Assembly (NCBI RefSeq): GCF_900187645.1
Contig: NZ_FYEE01000004.1
Coordinates: 1 to 64,000, forward strand
Reading direction: 5' to 3'
Length of the DNA stretch: 64,000 bases
From: Pseudomonas sp. Irchel 3E20
GTDB taxonomy: Bacteria > Pseudomonadota > Gammaproteobacteria > Pseudomonadales > Pseudomonadaceae
Positions 25,587-33,411 of the stretch are shown here, in pieces. Position 1 is the first letter of the stretch. Each line of letters begins with the position of its first letter. The notes beneath the pieces were generated by a model. The model saw nothing but the letters and a program-made list of their open reading frames with translations, was not told the origin of the DNA and did not search any database. A program made the position numbers and the translations under genes.

Positions 25587-26783
25587 CTACATCAGCATCG
25601 ACAAGGCGCGGCGTTTGAGCAGCAAGGTCAGGCCCAGGCCTGACACCGACAGCAACGCCGCGCAGAAGAATATCCACGAATACCCCAGGTTCAACGCCAC
25701 CGCGCCCATCACCGGCCCGGCAATCGCCAGGGCCAGGTCAAAGAACACCGCATAGGCACTGAGCCCCGCGCCACGGCTGGTGCTGGGCACCTGGGCGATG
25801 GCTTCCACCCCCAGCGCCGGGTACACCAGCGACAGGCCAAACCCCGCCAACCCCGCGCCCAGCAGGGCAAACCCGGTCGAAGGCGCCAGCCACAGCAACA
25901 CCAGGCCGAGGGTTTCGATGCCCATGCAGGCAATCGCCGCCGCATACCCGCCAAAGCGCTGGATGCTGGAGATAAACAGCAGGCGCGAGAGGATGAAGCA
26001 CACCCCGAACACCGTCAGGCACCACGCGGCGCCGCGCCAGCCCAGGTCGGCGTAGTACAGGGTGATAAACGTGGTGAGGGTGCCGTAGCCGATGGAGGCC
26101 AGGCACAGGCTGGCGCCATAAGGCGCGATACGCCCGAATACCGCCCAGAACGGCATGCGTTCGCCCCCCAGCACCGGCACCGAGGGCTTGTTGCGGATCA
26201 GCAGCAGGGCCAACAGGGCCAGGGCCGTCAGGGCAATGCCCAGGCTAGCGAAGCCCAGTTGCGCCACCATCACCACCCCCAGCGGCGCGCCGATGGCGAT
26301 GGCGCCGTAGGAGGCGATGCCGTTCCAGGAAATCGAGCGTGCGGTATGCTCGACGCCCACCTGGCCCATGCACCAACTGATGGTGCCCACCCCGATCAGC
26401 CCCTGGGCGATGCCCAGCAACAGGCGCCCGCCCAACAGCACCAGCAGGCTCAACAGCGGCCAGCCTTGCAGCAACGCGGACAGCCAGGTCAGCACGCCAC
26501 TGGCGGCGATGCCGCCCAGGCCATAAACGATAGCGCGCTTGGTGCCGATGCTGTCTGACACCCGCCCGGCCATGGGCCGGCTGAGCAGGGTGGCCAGGTA
26601 TTGCGCGCCAATGGTCAAGCCGGCCACCACCGCGCTGAAACCCAACTGCTCATGGACATAGCCCGGGAGCACGGCAATCGGCAGGCCGATGCATAAAAAG
26701 GCAATGAAGGTATAGAAAACGATCGACAGGATTTGCACGGTGACGGCCATGGAGCCGAGCGGTGGCGTGGGCTGTGCAGTCAT
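25587..26783 (-). CDS. MFS transporter, YhhS/arabinose-efflux type
   Basis: 398 aa with 12 predicted membrane helices. Between helices 2 and 3 the MFS motif appears as LSRPMAGRVSDSIGTKRAIV. The family (YhhS-like, often annotated arabinose efflux permease) comprises proton-driven exporters with poorly known substrates. It is convergent with the hydrolase gene and separated by only 12 bases. Upstream lies REP DNA. Confidence 0.85.
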   Translation of the reverse strand: MTAQPTPPLGSMAVTVQILSIVFYTFIAFLCIGLPIAVLPGYVHEQLGFSAVVAGLTIGAQYLATLLSRPMAGRVSDSIGTKRAIVYGLGGIAASGVLTWLSALLQGWPLLSLLVLLGGRLLLGIAQGLIGVGTISWCMGQVGVEHTARSISWNGIASYGAIAIGAPLGVVMVAQLGFASLGIALTALALLALLLIRNKPSVPVLGGERMPFWAVFGRIAPYGASLCLASIGYGTLTTFITLYYADLGWRGAAWCLTVFGVCFILSRLLFISSIQRFGGYAAAIACMGIETLGLVLLWLAPSTGFALLGAGLAGFGLSLVYPALGVEAIAQVPSTSRGAGLSAYAVFFDLALAIAGPVMGAVALNLGYSWIFFCAALLSVSGLGLTLLLKRRALSMLM

Positions 26784-27155
26784 GGGAACTCGTTCGCGGG
26801 TGGGCGGAGTCGTTCATTCTGGGGGCGCGGTGGGGTAAAGGAAAGCAGGCTAACGATTCAGCCGCAGGGTTGGCACAAAACCCTTCTTTAGCCCGGATGT
26901 TGCTTTGGCATCACCTCTTTGTGGGAGCAACGGTCTGACCCTACCACTCGTCACCGCCACTCAGCGCCGCCATCGCGAGCGGGCTCGCTCCCACAGAGGA
27001 AAATGAAAACCCCACCCACACCAGCGTTCCACGGTGGGCGCGGGCCTGCCCGCGATGGCGGCCTATCTGCCAACGCAGATGTATGGGCCCGTCGCAGCCC
27101 ATCGCGAGCGGGCTCGCACACAGTGGATGAGTGGTAGGGCGGCGCAATGAACGCC
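26784..27155. repeat. Cluster of REP elements, no gene
   Basis: At least four REP units of the type GAGCGGGCTCGC/GCGATGGCGG occur at about 26921-26931, 26968-26997, 27033-27061 and 27097-27123 in alternating orientation. The segment from about 26940 to 27045 is shared, with few changes, with 34240-34320 (inverted) and 53990-54090. Promoters for the flanking MFS gene may lie near 26784-26900. Confidence 0.8.
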
Positions 27156-28214
27156 TCAAACCGCGAGCCTTGAGGTAGAGCCGATGACTTTCTCCAATAC
27201 GCTGAAGTCGATCCAGTCGCGCACGTCGAAGCGCTGGGGGATGAAGTCCCAGCGGTGGAGGAAGTCGGTGAAGTCCTGCAACGCGGTGATGGAGCGCGAG
27301 TCGAGGGTGGTGCGCAGGCGGCGGTGGGCGTCTTCGCCGTAGGCGGCAGCGACCCAGTATTCGCTGGTGTTGAGCTCACGTGCGAGGAAGCGCCGGGTGT
27401 CGTCGGGGTTGGCCCAGGCCCACTGTTCGGTGCGCAGCACGGTGTCGACGATGCGCACGCTGGCATCGAAGTGCTCGCGCAGCAGGTGGGTGTCGACGGT
27501 CAGGGTGCGGGGCGTGCCGTTGTTGGCGCGGATCAGCGGGTCCGGGTGCGAACCGGTGTCCACCACCACATGCAGGCCGAACTCGTCCGCCAGGTGCACG
27601 GCGTGGGCGCCCTTGAGGAAAATCGCGTCGATATCGCCGCGCAGCAGGCCGATCAGCTCGTTGTTGCGGCGGCTGAAGCGGCTGGTGCCCAGGCTCACTT
27701 GCGAGCCATAGACGTGCTGCTTCTGCTCGTCGCTGTAGGTGCCGCCGTAGGGGTAGTCCACTAGTTCCACGTCGGCCACGTTCAGGCCTTCCAGGCGCAG
27801 GGCGTTTTCCAGGCCGCGCAGGGCCTGGGCGCGGGTGAAGTCGATCTGCACGTTGGCCCATTTCGGTACGCCGAAGCGGCGGTTTTTCAGGTCGCGGATG
27901 GTTTTCACACCGCTGTCGGCGGTGGTCAGGATCAACTGCACCTCATCGCTCCACGACAGCCCCACGACCCGCGTCTGTGCGCCGCTGGCGTAGGCCCAGA
28001 TCGCCGGGATATTGCCGCCGTGGCGCACCGAATTGACCAGGTGATGGTCGTAGTGGGCCTCGCGCACTTCCCGTTCGCTGGATTCGCGCAACGACTGAAT
28101 GCGCGTGCCGAACGGGGCAAAGGCCTCGGCCAGGCGCCCGGACTGCACGGCGATGCCCAGGCCCGTGGGCACCGGGCTGTGGGTGTACCAGAGGGTGTCC
28201 AGTGGTGTGCTCAT
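27156..28214 (-). CDS. DszB-like protein A (desulfinase / NMT1-type fold) with Ser replacing the catalytic Cys
   Basis: 352 aa. Usually annotated as an ABC substrate-binding protein, but it has no signal peptide and no permease or ATPase is nearby. The N-terminus aligns with DszB (2'-hydroxybiphenyl-2-sulfinate desulfinase): WYTHSPVPTG against the DszB segment YSNCPVPN, and EAHYDHHLVNSVRHGGN against the segment holding His60 and Arg70. Here His54 and Arg64 are kept but the nucleophile position is Ser13. It is 27 bases after paralog B and strongly similar to it (shared ALRGLENALRLEGL). It may be non-catalytic, with a binding or regulatory role. Confidence 0.7.
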   Translation of the reverse strand: MSTPLDTLWYTHSPVPTGLGIAVQSGRLAEAFAPFGTRIQSLRESSEREVREAHYDHHLVNSVRHGGNIPAIWAYASGAQTRVVGLSWSDEVQLILTTADSGVKTIRDLKNRRFGVPKWANVQIDFTRAQALRGLENALRLEGLNVADVELVDYPYGGTYSDEQKQHVYGSQVSLGTSRFSRRNNELIGLLRGDIDAIFLKGAHAVHLADEFGLHVVVDTGSHPDPLIRANNGTPRTLTVDTHLLREHFDASVRIVDTVLRTEQWAWANPDDTRRFLARELNTSEYWVAAAYGEDAHRRLRTTLDSRSITALQDFTDFLHRWDFIPQRFDVRDWIDFSVLEKVIGSTSRLAV

Positions 28215-28241
28215 ACGTTCTCGTCCTTTGAACCGGGCCGG

Positions 28242-29294
28242 TCAACCAGCCAATGCGGTGTGTGCGTTGAGCAGCGAATCCAGGGGCCTGGGGTCGATCC
28301 ACTCGCGCACGTCGAAGCTACGGGGGATGAAGCGCCAGCGATGGAGGAAGTGGGTGAAGTCCTGCAGGGCGCTGATGGCCTGCTCGTCCAGGGCCGTGCG
28401 CAGGCGCAGATGGGCGTCCTCGCCGTAGGCGGCGCCGACCCAGTATTCGCTGCTGTTGGTTTCCCGGGCCAGGTAGCGGCGGGCTTCGTCGCCGTGGCCG
28501 TGTGCCCAGTGCTCGGCGCGCAACACGGCGTCGAGGATGCCCTGGGCCACATCGAAGTGCTGCTCCAGCAGGGGCAGGTCCACCGCCAGGGTGCGTGGCG
28601 TGCCGTTGTTGCTGCGCACCAGCGGGTCGGGGTGCGAGCCGGTGTCGATCACGGTGTGCAGCCCCAGGTCGTGGGCGTACTGGGCGGCGCTGGCGCCCTT
28701 GAGGAAAATCGCGTCCACCTCGCCGCGCAGCAGCCCCAGCAGTTCCAGGTTGCGCGTCTGGCGCTGCGCTGCGCCCACCGGGCTGCCCGCCACCGTGCGT
28801 ACCTGCGGGTCGCTGAAGGTGCCGCCGTAACGGAAATTCACCAATTGCATGTCACCCACCTGCAAGCCTTCCAGGCGCAAGGCGTTTTCCAGGCCGCGCA
28901 AGGCCTGGGCACGGGTGAAATCGATCTGCGCCCCGGCCCAGTCCGGCAGGCCGAAGGTGCGGCCCTTGAGGTCCTTGACGGTGTGGATGCCGCTGTCGGG
29001 GCGGGTCAGGATCAACTGCACTTCATCGGCCCAGGACAAGCCGAGCAGCCGGGTTGCGCGGCCCTGGGCGCGGGCCCAGATTGCCGGGATGCTGCCGCCG
29101 TGGCGCACCGAGTGGCGCAGGCTGTGGTCGAAGTGGGATTCGCGCACAGCCTGGTCGGCGGACTCGCGGATCGACTGCACCTGGGTGCCCAGGGCGCCGA
29201 TGCGCTCCTGCAACCAGCCTTTTTGCACTGCAATACCCAGGCCGGTGGGCACCGGGCAACGGGTGTACCAGAGGGTGTCGAGAGCGTGGCTCAT
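28242..29294 (-). CDS. DszB-like desulfinase candidate B
   Basis: 350 aa, no signal peptide. WYTRCPVPTG places Cys13 at the DszB Cys27 position; ESHFDHSLRHSVRHGGS gives His54 and Arg64, ten residues apart as in DszB. The two-lobed NMT1/SsuA-like fold is visible (VKDLKGRTFGLPDWAG; VDAIFLKGASAAQYA). A cytoplasmic C-S cleaving role on a sulfinate or sulfonate is inferred. It overlaps the LLM monooxygenase stop (ATGA), so oxygenase and putative desulfinase are translationally coupled. Confidence 0.72.
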   Translation of the reverse strand: MSHALDTLWYTRCPVPTGLGIAVQKGWLQERIGALGTQVQSIRESADQAVRESHFDHSLRHSVRHGGSIPAIWARAQGRATRLLGLSWADEVQLILTRPDSGIHTVKDLKGRTFGLPDWAGAQIDFTRAQALRGLENALRLEGLQVGDMQLVNFRYGGTFSDPQVRTVAGSPVGAAQRQTRNLELLGLLRGEVDAIFLKGASAAQYAHDLGLHTVIDTGSHPDPLVRSNNGTPRTLAVDLPLLEQHFDVAQGILDAVLRAEHWAHGHGDEARRYLARETNSSEYWVGAAYGEDAHLRLRTALDEQAISALQDFTHFLHRWRFIPRSFDVREWIDPRPLDSLLNAHTALAG

Positions 29295-30469
29295 GCTGGG
29301 TTCTCCGCCGGCGTCAGGCGCTGGTTTTCATGTGGGGGGGCGACAGCGGGCCGTTCGTGCACCAGGGGCAGCACTTCCTGGCCGATGCGCAGGGCTTCTT
29401 CCAGGTGCGGGTTGCCGGCCAGGATAAAGGTCGAGAAACCGGCGTCGCGGTATTCCACCAGGCGTTCGGCGATGTTCTCGTGGCTGCCCACCAGGCCCAC
29501 GGTCGGCCCCGGCTTGGCCTTGGCGAAACCGGCCCACAGGTTGGGGCCCAGGATCAAGTCCTCGAAGCGGTCGACGTTCTGGTGATAAGCCGTCTGACGT
29601 GCACCGCCCACTGAGTCCGAGCCGCTGGTGAAGCCCTGGGCGAGGCTGCTGCCACGGCCTTGGAGTTTGTCGAACTGGCGCCGCAGGTCGGCCCAGGCCA
29701 GCTCTTCGGTTTCCCGGGCGAACAGATCGACTCGCAGGCCAAAGCGCACGGTGCGCCCCTGTTTATCCGCCAACTCGCGCACCCGCTCGATGTGGGGTTT
29801 GAGCTTGTCTACCGGCTCGGCCCAGTTGAGGTACACATCGGCGTGCTTGGCGGCGACATCCAGCGCGGCATCGGAGAAGCCGGAGAAGTACACCCCAGGC
29901 TTGCGCTCGTTGTGCAGGCCTGGGGGCAGGGCGCCGTTCTCCAGTTGATAGACATCGCCCTCATAGGAGAACCGCTCGTTGTTCCACAGGCCCTGGATCA
30001 CCTCCAGGAACTCACCGGTGCGCTGGTAGCGGCGGTCGTGCTCCAGGTAGTCGCCCTGGGCGCGCTGGCTGGCGGGGTTGCCGCCGGTGATGATGTTCCA
30101 GTCCAGGCGCCCGTGGCTCAGGTGCTGCAGGATCGCCGCCTGTTGCGCGGCGTAGGCCGGCAGGGTCCAAGTGGCCTGGAAGGCGATCAAAAACCGGATG
30201 CGCCGGGTTTCCCGGGCCAGCGCCGCGGCGACGATCCACGGCTCCGGGCCAGTGGGCAGCAATGCGCCCTCGAACCCGGCCAGCTCGGCGGCCTTGGCCA
30301 CCTGGGCGATGTAGTCGATGTAGGTAAAACCGTCCGCCTCGCCATTGGCCAAACTCCCAGGCGCGATATGGCCGGGGCGATGGCGCGGGCTGCCGCGATT
30401 GTGTTTGTCGGTGCTGAGCTGCGGCCCGTCGGTGCCCAGCGGCAAACGCCAGAAAAATTCAGTGCTCAT
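29291..30469 (-). CDS. LLM-class flavin-dependent monooxygenase, SsuD/DszA-like
   Basis: 392 aa from ATG 30469 with AGGAG six bases upstream. TIM-barrel bacterial-luciferase family: FFWRLPLGTDGPQL start, ARETRRIRFLIAFQATWTLP, then LSHGRLDWNIITGGNPASQR and ERLVEYRDAGFSTFILAG. It probably uses FMNH2 and oxygen to attack a C-S bond in an organosulfur compound. First gene of a three-gene unit with paralogs B and A, behind a sigma-54 promoter at 30534-30549. No partner flavin reductase is in the window. Confidence 0.85.
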   Translation of the reverse strand: MSTEFFWRLPLGTDGPQLSTDKHNRGSPRHRPGHIAPGSLANGEADGFTYIDYIAQVAKAAELAGFEGALLPTGPEPWIVAAALARETRRIRFLIAFQATWTLPAYAAQQAAILQHLSHGRLDWNIITGGNPASQRAQGDYLEHDRRYQRTGEFLEVIQGLWNNERFSYEGDVYQLENGALPPGLHNERKPGVYFSGFSDAALDVAAKHADVYLNWAEPVDKLKPHIERVRELADKQGRTVRFGLRVDLFARETEELAWADLRRQFDKLQGRGSSLAQGFTSGSDSVGGARQTAYHQNVDRFEDLILGPNLWAGFAKAKPGPTVGLVGSHENIAERLVEYRDAGFSTFILAGNPHLEEALRIGQEVLPLVHERPAVAPPHENQRLTPAENPA

Positions 30470-30533
30470 GGGGTACTCCTGATCCACTTATGGGGTCCGG
30501 TGCCTGGCGGCGCGGATAACTGAACAGAGCGAT

Positions 30534-30549
30534 TGCAACCCCCATGCCA
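30534..30549 (-). promoter_or_regulatory. Sigma-54 promoter of the LLM-desulfinase operon
   Basis: Minus strand TGGCATGGGGGTTGCA: GG-N10-GC with a perfect TTGCA -12 element. Predicted start near 30523, about 55 bases before the LLM start codon. A GGCAACA...TGTTGCC dyad (30610-30639), including TTGGCAG, lies about 60-90 bases upstream. Confidence 0.8.
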
Positions 30550-30642
30550 TGCCTCCAACCCCCAGGTTTACGGGGCTTGCCGCCTGGGCGCGGGGCGGGC
30601 TGCGTCTGTGGCAACACCTTGGCAGCAATCACTGTTGCCCTT

Positions 30643-30732
30643 GTAGCAAGCGAGCAAGCCCCGGGCGGCGTGGCGCCGCAGCGATTTTTTGCGACTGCTG
30701 CGCAGCCGAGCGCGGGTAAGCCCGCTTGCTAC
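30643..30732. repeat. REPIN between the LLM operon and the SfnB-like gene
   Basis: GTAGCAAGCGAGC at the left and GCCCGCTTGCTAC at the right form inverted REP arms, same family as 19130-19240. It may terminate or stabilise the 3' end of the SfnB-like transcript and separates it from the LLM promoter. Confidence 0.8.
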
Positions 30733-30757
30733 AGATAGAGGTAGGTAGGGGAGGGCT

Positions 30758-32023
30758 TCAAGCCTTGCGCGTAGCGCCGTCGGTTTCTTTTTTGTTGAGG
30801 ATGGCGGTGTATTCGCCGGGGTCGACGTCGTTGAGGTAGTAGTTGCCCACGTGGTGCAGGCGCCAACGGATCGGGTCGTGGGTGGTGTGCACCCGGGCGT
30901 TGCGCCAGAAGCGGTCCAGGTTCCATTTGCTCAGGGAAGAGCTGGCGCCCAGCAAGGAGAAGATATCGCTGGAGATTTTCAGCGAAGCGCTGTCGGAGTG
31001 GGCGCGGGCGGTGGCCACCGAGAGGATCAGCTCGTCTTGCAGGGCTTTGTTGTCCGGGTCTTGCTCATGGGCATCGAACACCCGCGCAGCGTCGCGCAGC
31101 AGGGATTCGGCGGCGCGCAGGGCCACGGCGTATTCACCGATCTGCTTGATGATGTGCGGCTCTTCGTTGGCGTGATCGACGCCGCTTTCCACCCAGGGCC
31201 GGGCGTTGTGCTTGAGGTAATCCACCGCCGCACCGAGGGCGCCGGCGGCGATGCCGGTGTCGATGGCTGCGTGGAGGATCTGCGGGAAGGTCAGGCCGGT
31301 GCGCTTCATCGGGCCTGTGCGCGGGGACACGAAGGCCTCGTCCAACTCGATGTTGTCGAACCGCACTGTGCCGCTCACCGAGTTTTTCTGGCCGAAGGCG
31401 TCCCAGTCGTCCACCAGGGTCAGGCCCGGGGTATTGCGGTTGAGCAGCACCCCGGCGCCGCCGTCGTCGCTGGCGGCGGTGAGGGCGATCCACTCGGCCA
31501 GGTAAGCGCCGGTGGAGTAGAACTTGCTGCCGTTGAGGATCAGCCTGCCGTCGGCGCGGCGCTCGACGCGGGTCTTGAGGGCGAATTTGTTTTTGCCGCC
31601 GATTTCCGCCAGGGCATTGCCAAAGCGCTTGCCGGCCAGCACATCGGCGAGCAAGCGATCGCGCACCGCGTCCGAGTAGCCGCTGAAGATACCGCGCAGC
31701 ATCACGTTATGGATTTGCAGCAATTGCCCGACGCCACCGTCGGCCACCGAGATGATGCGCACCGTCTCGACGAGGGTCGCCACCGAGGCGCCGAGGCCAC
31801 CGAAGGCCTTGGGCACGCCGATGGCGGTCAGGCCACTCTCGGACAGCAATTGCGCCTGGCGCCGCGGCAATTGGCCGTTTTGCGCCGGGTCGGCGGCGAT
31901 CTCGGCGATTTCTCGGGCGATCTGCCTGGCCACGGCAATGGCCTCGGCCTCGCTGCCCAACGGGCGCTGCGGCGCCTGTTCTTGCAGGGCTTGGGTGATG
32001 GGGTTGCGTTGAGCCGTACTCAT
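30758..32023 (-). CDS. SfnB/DszC-like flavin monooxygenase (acyl-CoA dehydrogenase fold)
   Basis: 421 aa from ATG 32023; the frame runs further upstream but through the regulatory region. Acyl-CoA dehydrogenase fold: helical N-terminus, ESGLTAIGVPKAFGGLG, GNALAEIGGKN, ILNGSKFYSTGAYLAEWIAL, VDDWDAFGQKNSVSGTVRFD, and a C-terminal part WNLDRFWRNARVHTTHDPIR as in SfnB and DszC. These enzymes use reduced FMN to oxygenate sulfur compounds rather than acyl-CoA. It has its own sigma-54 promoter at 32088-32103. Confidence 0.82.
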   Translation of the reverse strand: MSTAQRNPITQALQEQAPQRPLGSEAEAIAVARQIAREIAEIAADPAQNGQLPRRQAQLLSESGLTAIGVPKAFGGLGASVATLVETVRIISVADGGVGQLLQIHNVMLRGIFSGYSDAVRDRLLADVLAGKRFGNALAEIGGKNKFALKTRVERRADGRLILNGSKFYSTGAYLAEWIALTAASDDGGAGVLLNRNTPGLTLVDDWDAFGQKNSVSGTVRFDNIELDEAFVSPRTGPMKRTGLTFPQILHAAIDTGIAAGALGAAVDYLKHNARPWVESGVDHANEEPHIIKQIGEYAVALRAAESLLRDAARVFDAHEQDPDNKALQDELILSVATARAHSDSASLKISSDIFSLLGASSSLSKWNLDRFWRNARVHTTHDPIRWRLHHVGNYYLNDVDPGEYTAILNKKETDGATRKA

Positions 32024-32087
32024 GGGTCCACCTCTGGAATGTCTCGGAAGGTCGCTGCCCTGAATGGCGGGGCGCTGGAGGGGCTTG

Positions 32088-32103
32088 AGCAAGTTCTGCG
32101 CCA
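32088..32103 (-). promoter_or_regulatory. Sigma-54 promoter of the SfnB-like gene
   Basis: Minus strand TGGCGCAGAACTTGCT: GG-N10-GC, TGGC and TTGCT matching the consensus. Predicted start near 32077, about 54 bases before the ATG. Confidence 0.75.
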
Positions 32104-32169
32104 AGGCCCGCCGAGGCCTTGCAAGCCATGTGGCGCAAGGCTTTGGCACTCTCAGGCCGGGGCGGGTGT

Positions 32170-32245
32170 TGCTGGGGCAGCAGCGCGCGGCGGCCGGCTG
32201 CTGGGCCAGCAACAGTGGGGGCGCAATCCTGTTGGCAGGCCAGCA
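32170..32245. promoter_or_regulatory. Palindromic candidate activator sites between divergent sigma-54 promoters
   Basis: TGCTG-GGG-CAGCA (32170-32182) and TGCTG-GGC-CAGCA (32199-32211) are two 13-base dyads with centres 29 bases apart. A half-site GGCCAGCA ends at 32245. They lie 55-145 bases upstream of both flanking -24/-12 promoters, the normal position for sigma-54 enhancer sites, so one activator could drive both directions. Confidence 0.6.
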
Positions 32246-32299
32246 GCCCCGGGCCCGGTGCGGGCGGCAAAGCGCTTGAAAATCAGGGCCTTGCCGGAT

Positions 32300-32315
32300 T
32301 GGCACGGGCGCTGCA
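32300..32315 (+). promoter_or_regulatory. Sigma-54 promoter of the DszB-like C / aldolase operon
   Basis: TGGCACGGGCGCTGCA: a full TGGCACG -24 element and CTGCA at -12, GG-N10-GC. Predicted start near 32325, about 28 bases before the ATG at 32353. Confidence 0.85.
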
Positions 32316-32352
32316 ATAGGCCTTGGCAACGCTGACCCACAGGAGCCGTGCC

Positions 32353-33396
32353 ATGACCCTCGCTGCCGTACCGTCCACACCTGCCGCCCTGGACCAGATC
32401 TGGTTTACCCGTTGCCCAGTGCCGACCGCTTCAGGCATCGCCTACAAGCTCGGCTGGTTGAGCGAGGAGTTCGCCGCCGACGGCTTGCCCGTGTCCACCC
32501 TGCAAGAGGCCCGGCAACTGGGCCACCACCATTACGATCACGAACTGCCCGGGCTGTTTCGCGAAGGCGGTAACGTGCCGGCCCTGGCCGCCCGCGCCTC
32601 AGGTGCGCCGAGCCGTTTGATCGGCCTGACCTGGATCGAGGAATGGCAAACCATCCTGGTGCGCCCCGACTCGGGCATTCGCCAGCCGCAAGACCTCAAG
32701 GGCAAACGCCTGGCCCTGCCGGCCTGGGGCGACAGCCGCCCGGGAAGCATCGCCCGGGCCATGAGCCTGCACGGCTACAAAGGCGCACTGAGCCTGGCCG
32801 GGCTGGGCTTTGACGACGTGGAACTGGTGGAAGTGGCGTTGCAGGACCAGCAGGCCGCCAGCGCCAACGAAGGCTTGCAGCGCCTGTGGTCGGGCCTCGA
32901 TTACCTGGCCCGGGGCGAGGTGGACGCGGTGTACGTCAAGGGTGCCTCGGCGGCTGACGCGGCGCGGCGCCTGGGCCTGGTGGTGGGCATTGACCTAGAC
33001 CTGATCGCCGCGCCGCGCTACCGCATCAACAACGGCACGCCCCGGCCGATCACCGTGCACCAGAGCCTGCTCGATAATCACTTCGAGCTGGTGGTGCGCT
33101 TCCTCGCCCAGACCCTCAACGCCGCCGAATGGGCCGCCAACAACCGTGCCGGGCTCAACGCCATCCTCGAAGAGGAAACCCGGGCCGGCAGCGCCGGGGT
33201 GGACGAGGCCTATCGCGGCGACTTCCACACCACCCTGGCCCCGGACCTGTCGGCCCAACGCCTGGATGACCTGGGTGTGCAGAAAGACTTCCTGTACCTG
33301 CACGGTTTCCTCGAGCGGGACTTTGCCATCGCCGATTGGGTCGATGCCCGCCCGTTGCAAGCCGCCCACGACCTGCTGGCCAAGCGCCGCGCCTGA
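32353..33396 (+). CDS. DszB-like desulfinase candidate C
   Basis: 347 aa from ATG 32353 with AGGAG seven bases upstream. No signal peptide. WFTRCPVPTA gives Cys21, and GHHHYDHELPGLFREGGN gives His60 and Arg70, the same spacing of ten as the catalytic His and Arg of DszB. The body has the NMT1-like two-lobe pattern (DLKGKRLALPAWGDS; VDAVYVKGASAADAARR). It is more distant from A and B than they are from each other. Transcribed with the aldolase gene 15 bases downstream. Confidence 0.72.
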   Translation: MTLAAVPSTPAALDQIWFTRCPVPTASGIAYKLGWLSEEFAADGLPVSTLQEARQLGHHHYDHELPGLFREGGNVPALAARASGAPSRLIGLTWIEEWQTILVRPDSGIRQPQDLKGKRLALPAWGDSRPGSIARAMSLHGYKGALSLAGLGFDDVELVEVALQDQQAASANEGLQRLWSGLDYLARGEVDAVYVKGASAADAARRLGLVVGIDLDLIAAPRYRINNGTPRPITVHQSLLDNHFELVVRFLAQTLNAAEWAANNRAGLNAILEEETRAGSAGVDEAYRGDFHTTLAPDLSAQRLDDLGVQKDFLYLHGFLERDFAIADWVDARPLQAAHDLLAKRRA

Positions 33397-33411
33397 ACCT
33401 GGAGCACCCCG

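Noticed and set aside
26900..27140. CRISPR-like repeats
   Set aside because: The repeats are inverted REP hairpins with irregular spacing, not direct repeats with unique spacers.
28020..29585. 521-codon plus-strand frame opposite the DszB-like genes
   Set aside because: Spans three real minus-strand genes and has no recognisable domain.
27156..33396. ABC transporter substrate-binding proteins
   Set aside because: All three lack signal peptides and the cluster has no permease or ATPase; the Cys/His/Arg pattern fits DszB-type enzymes better.
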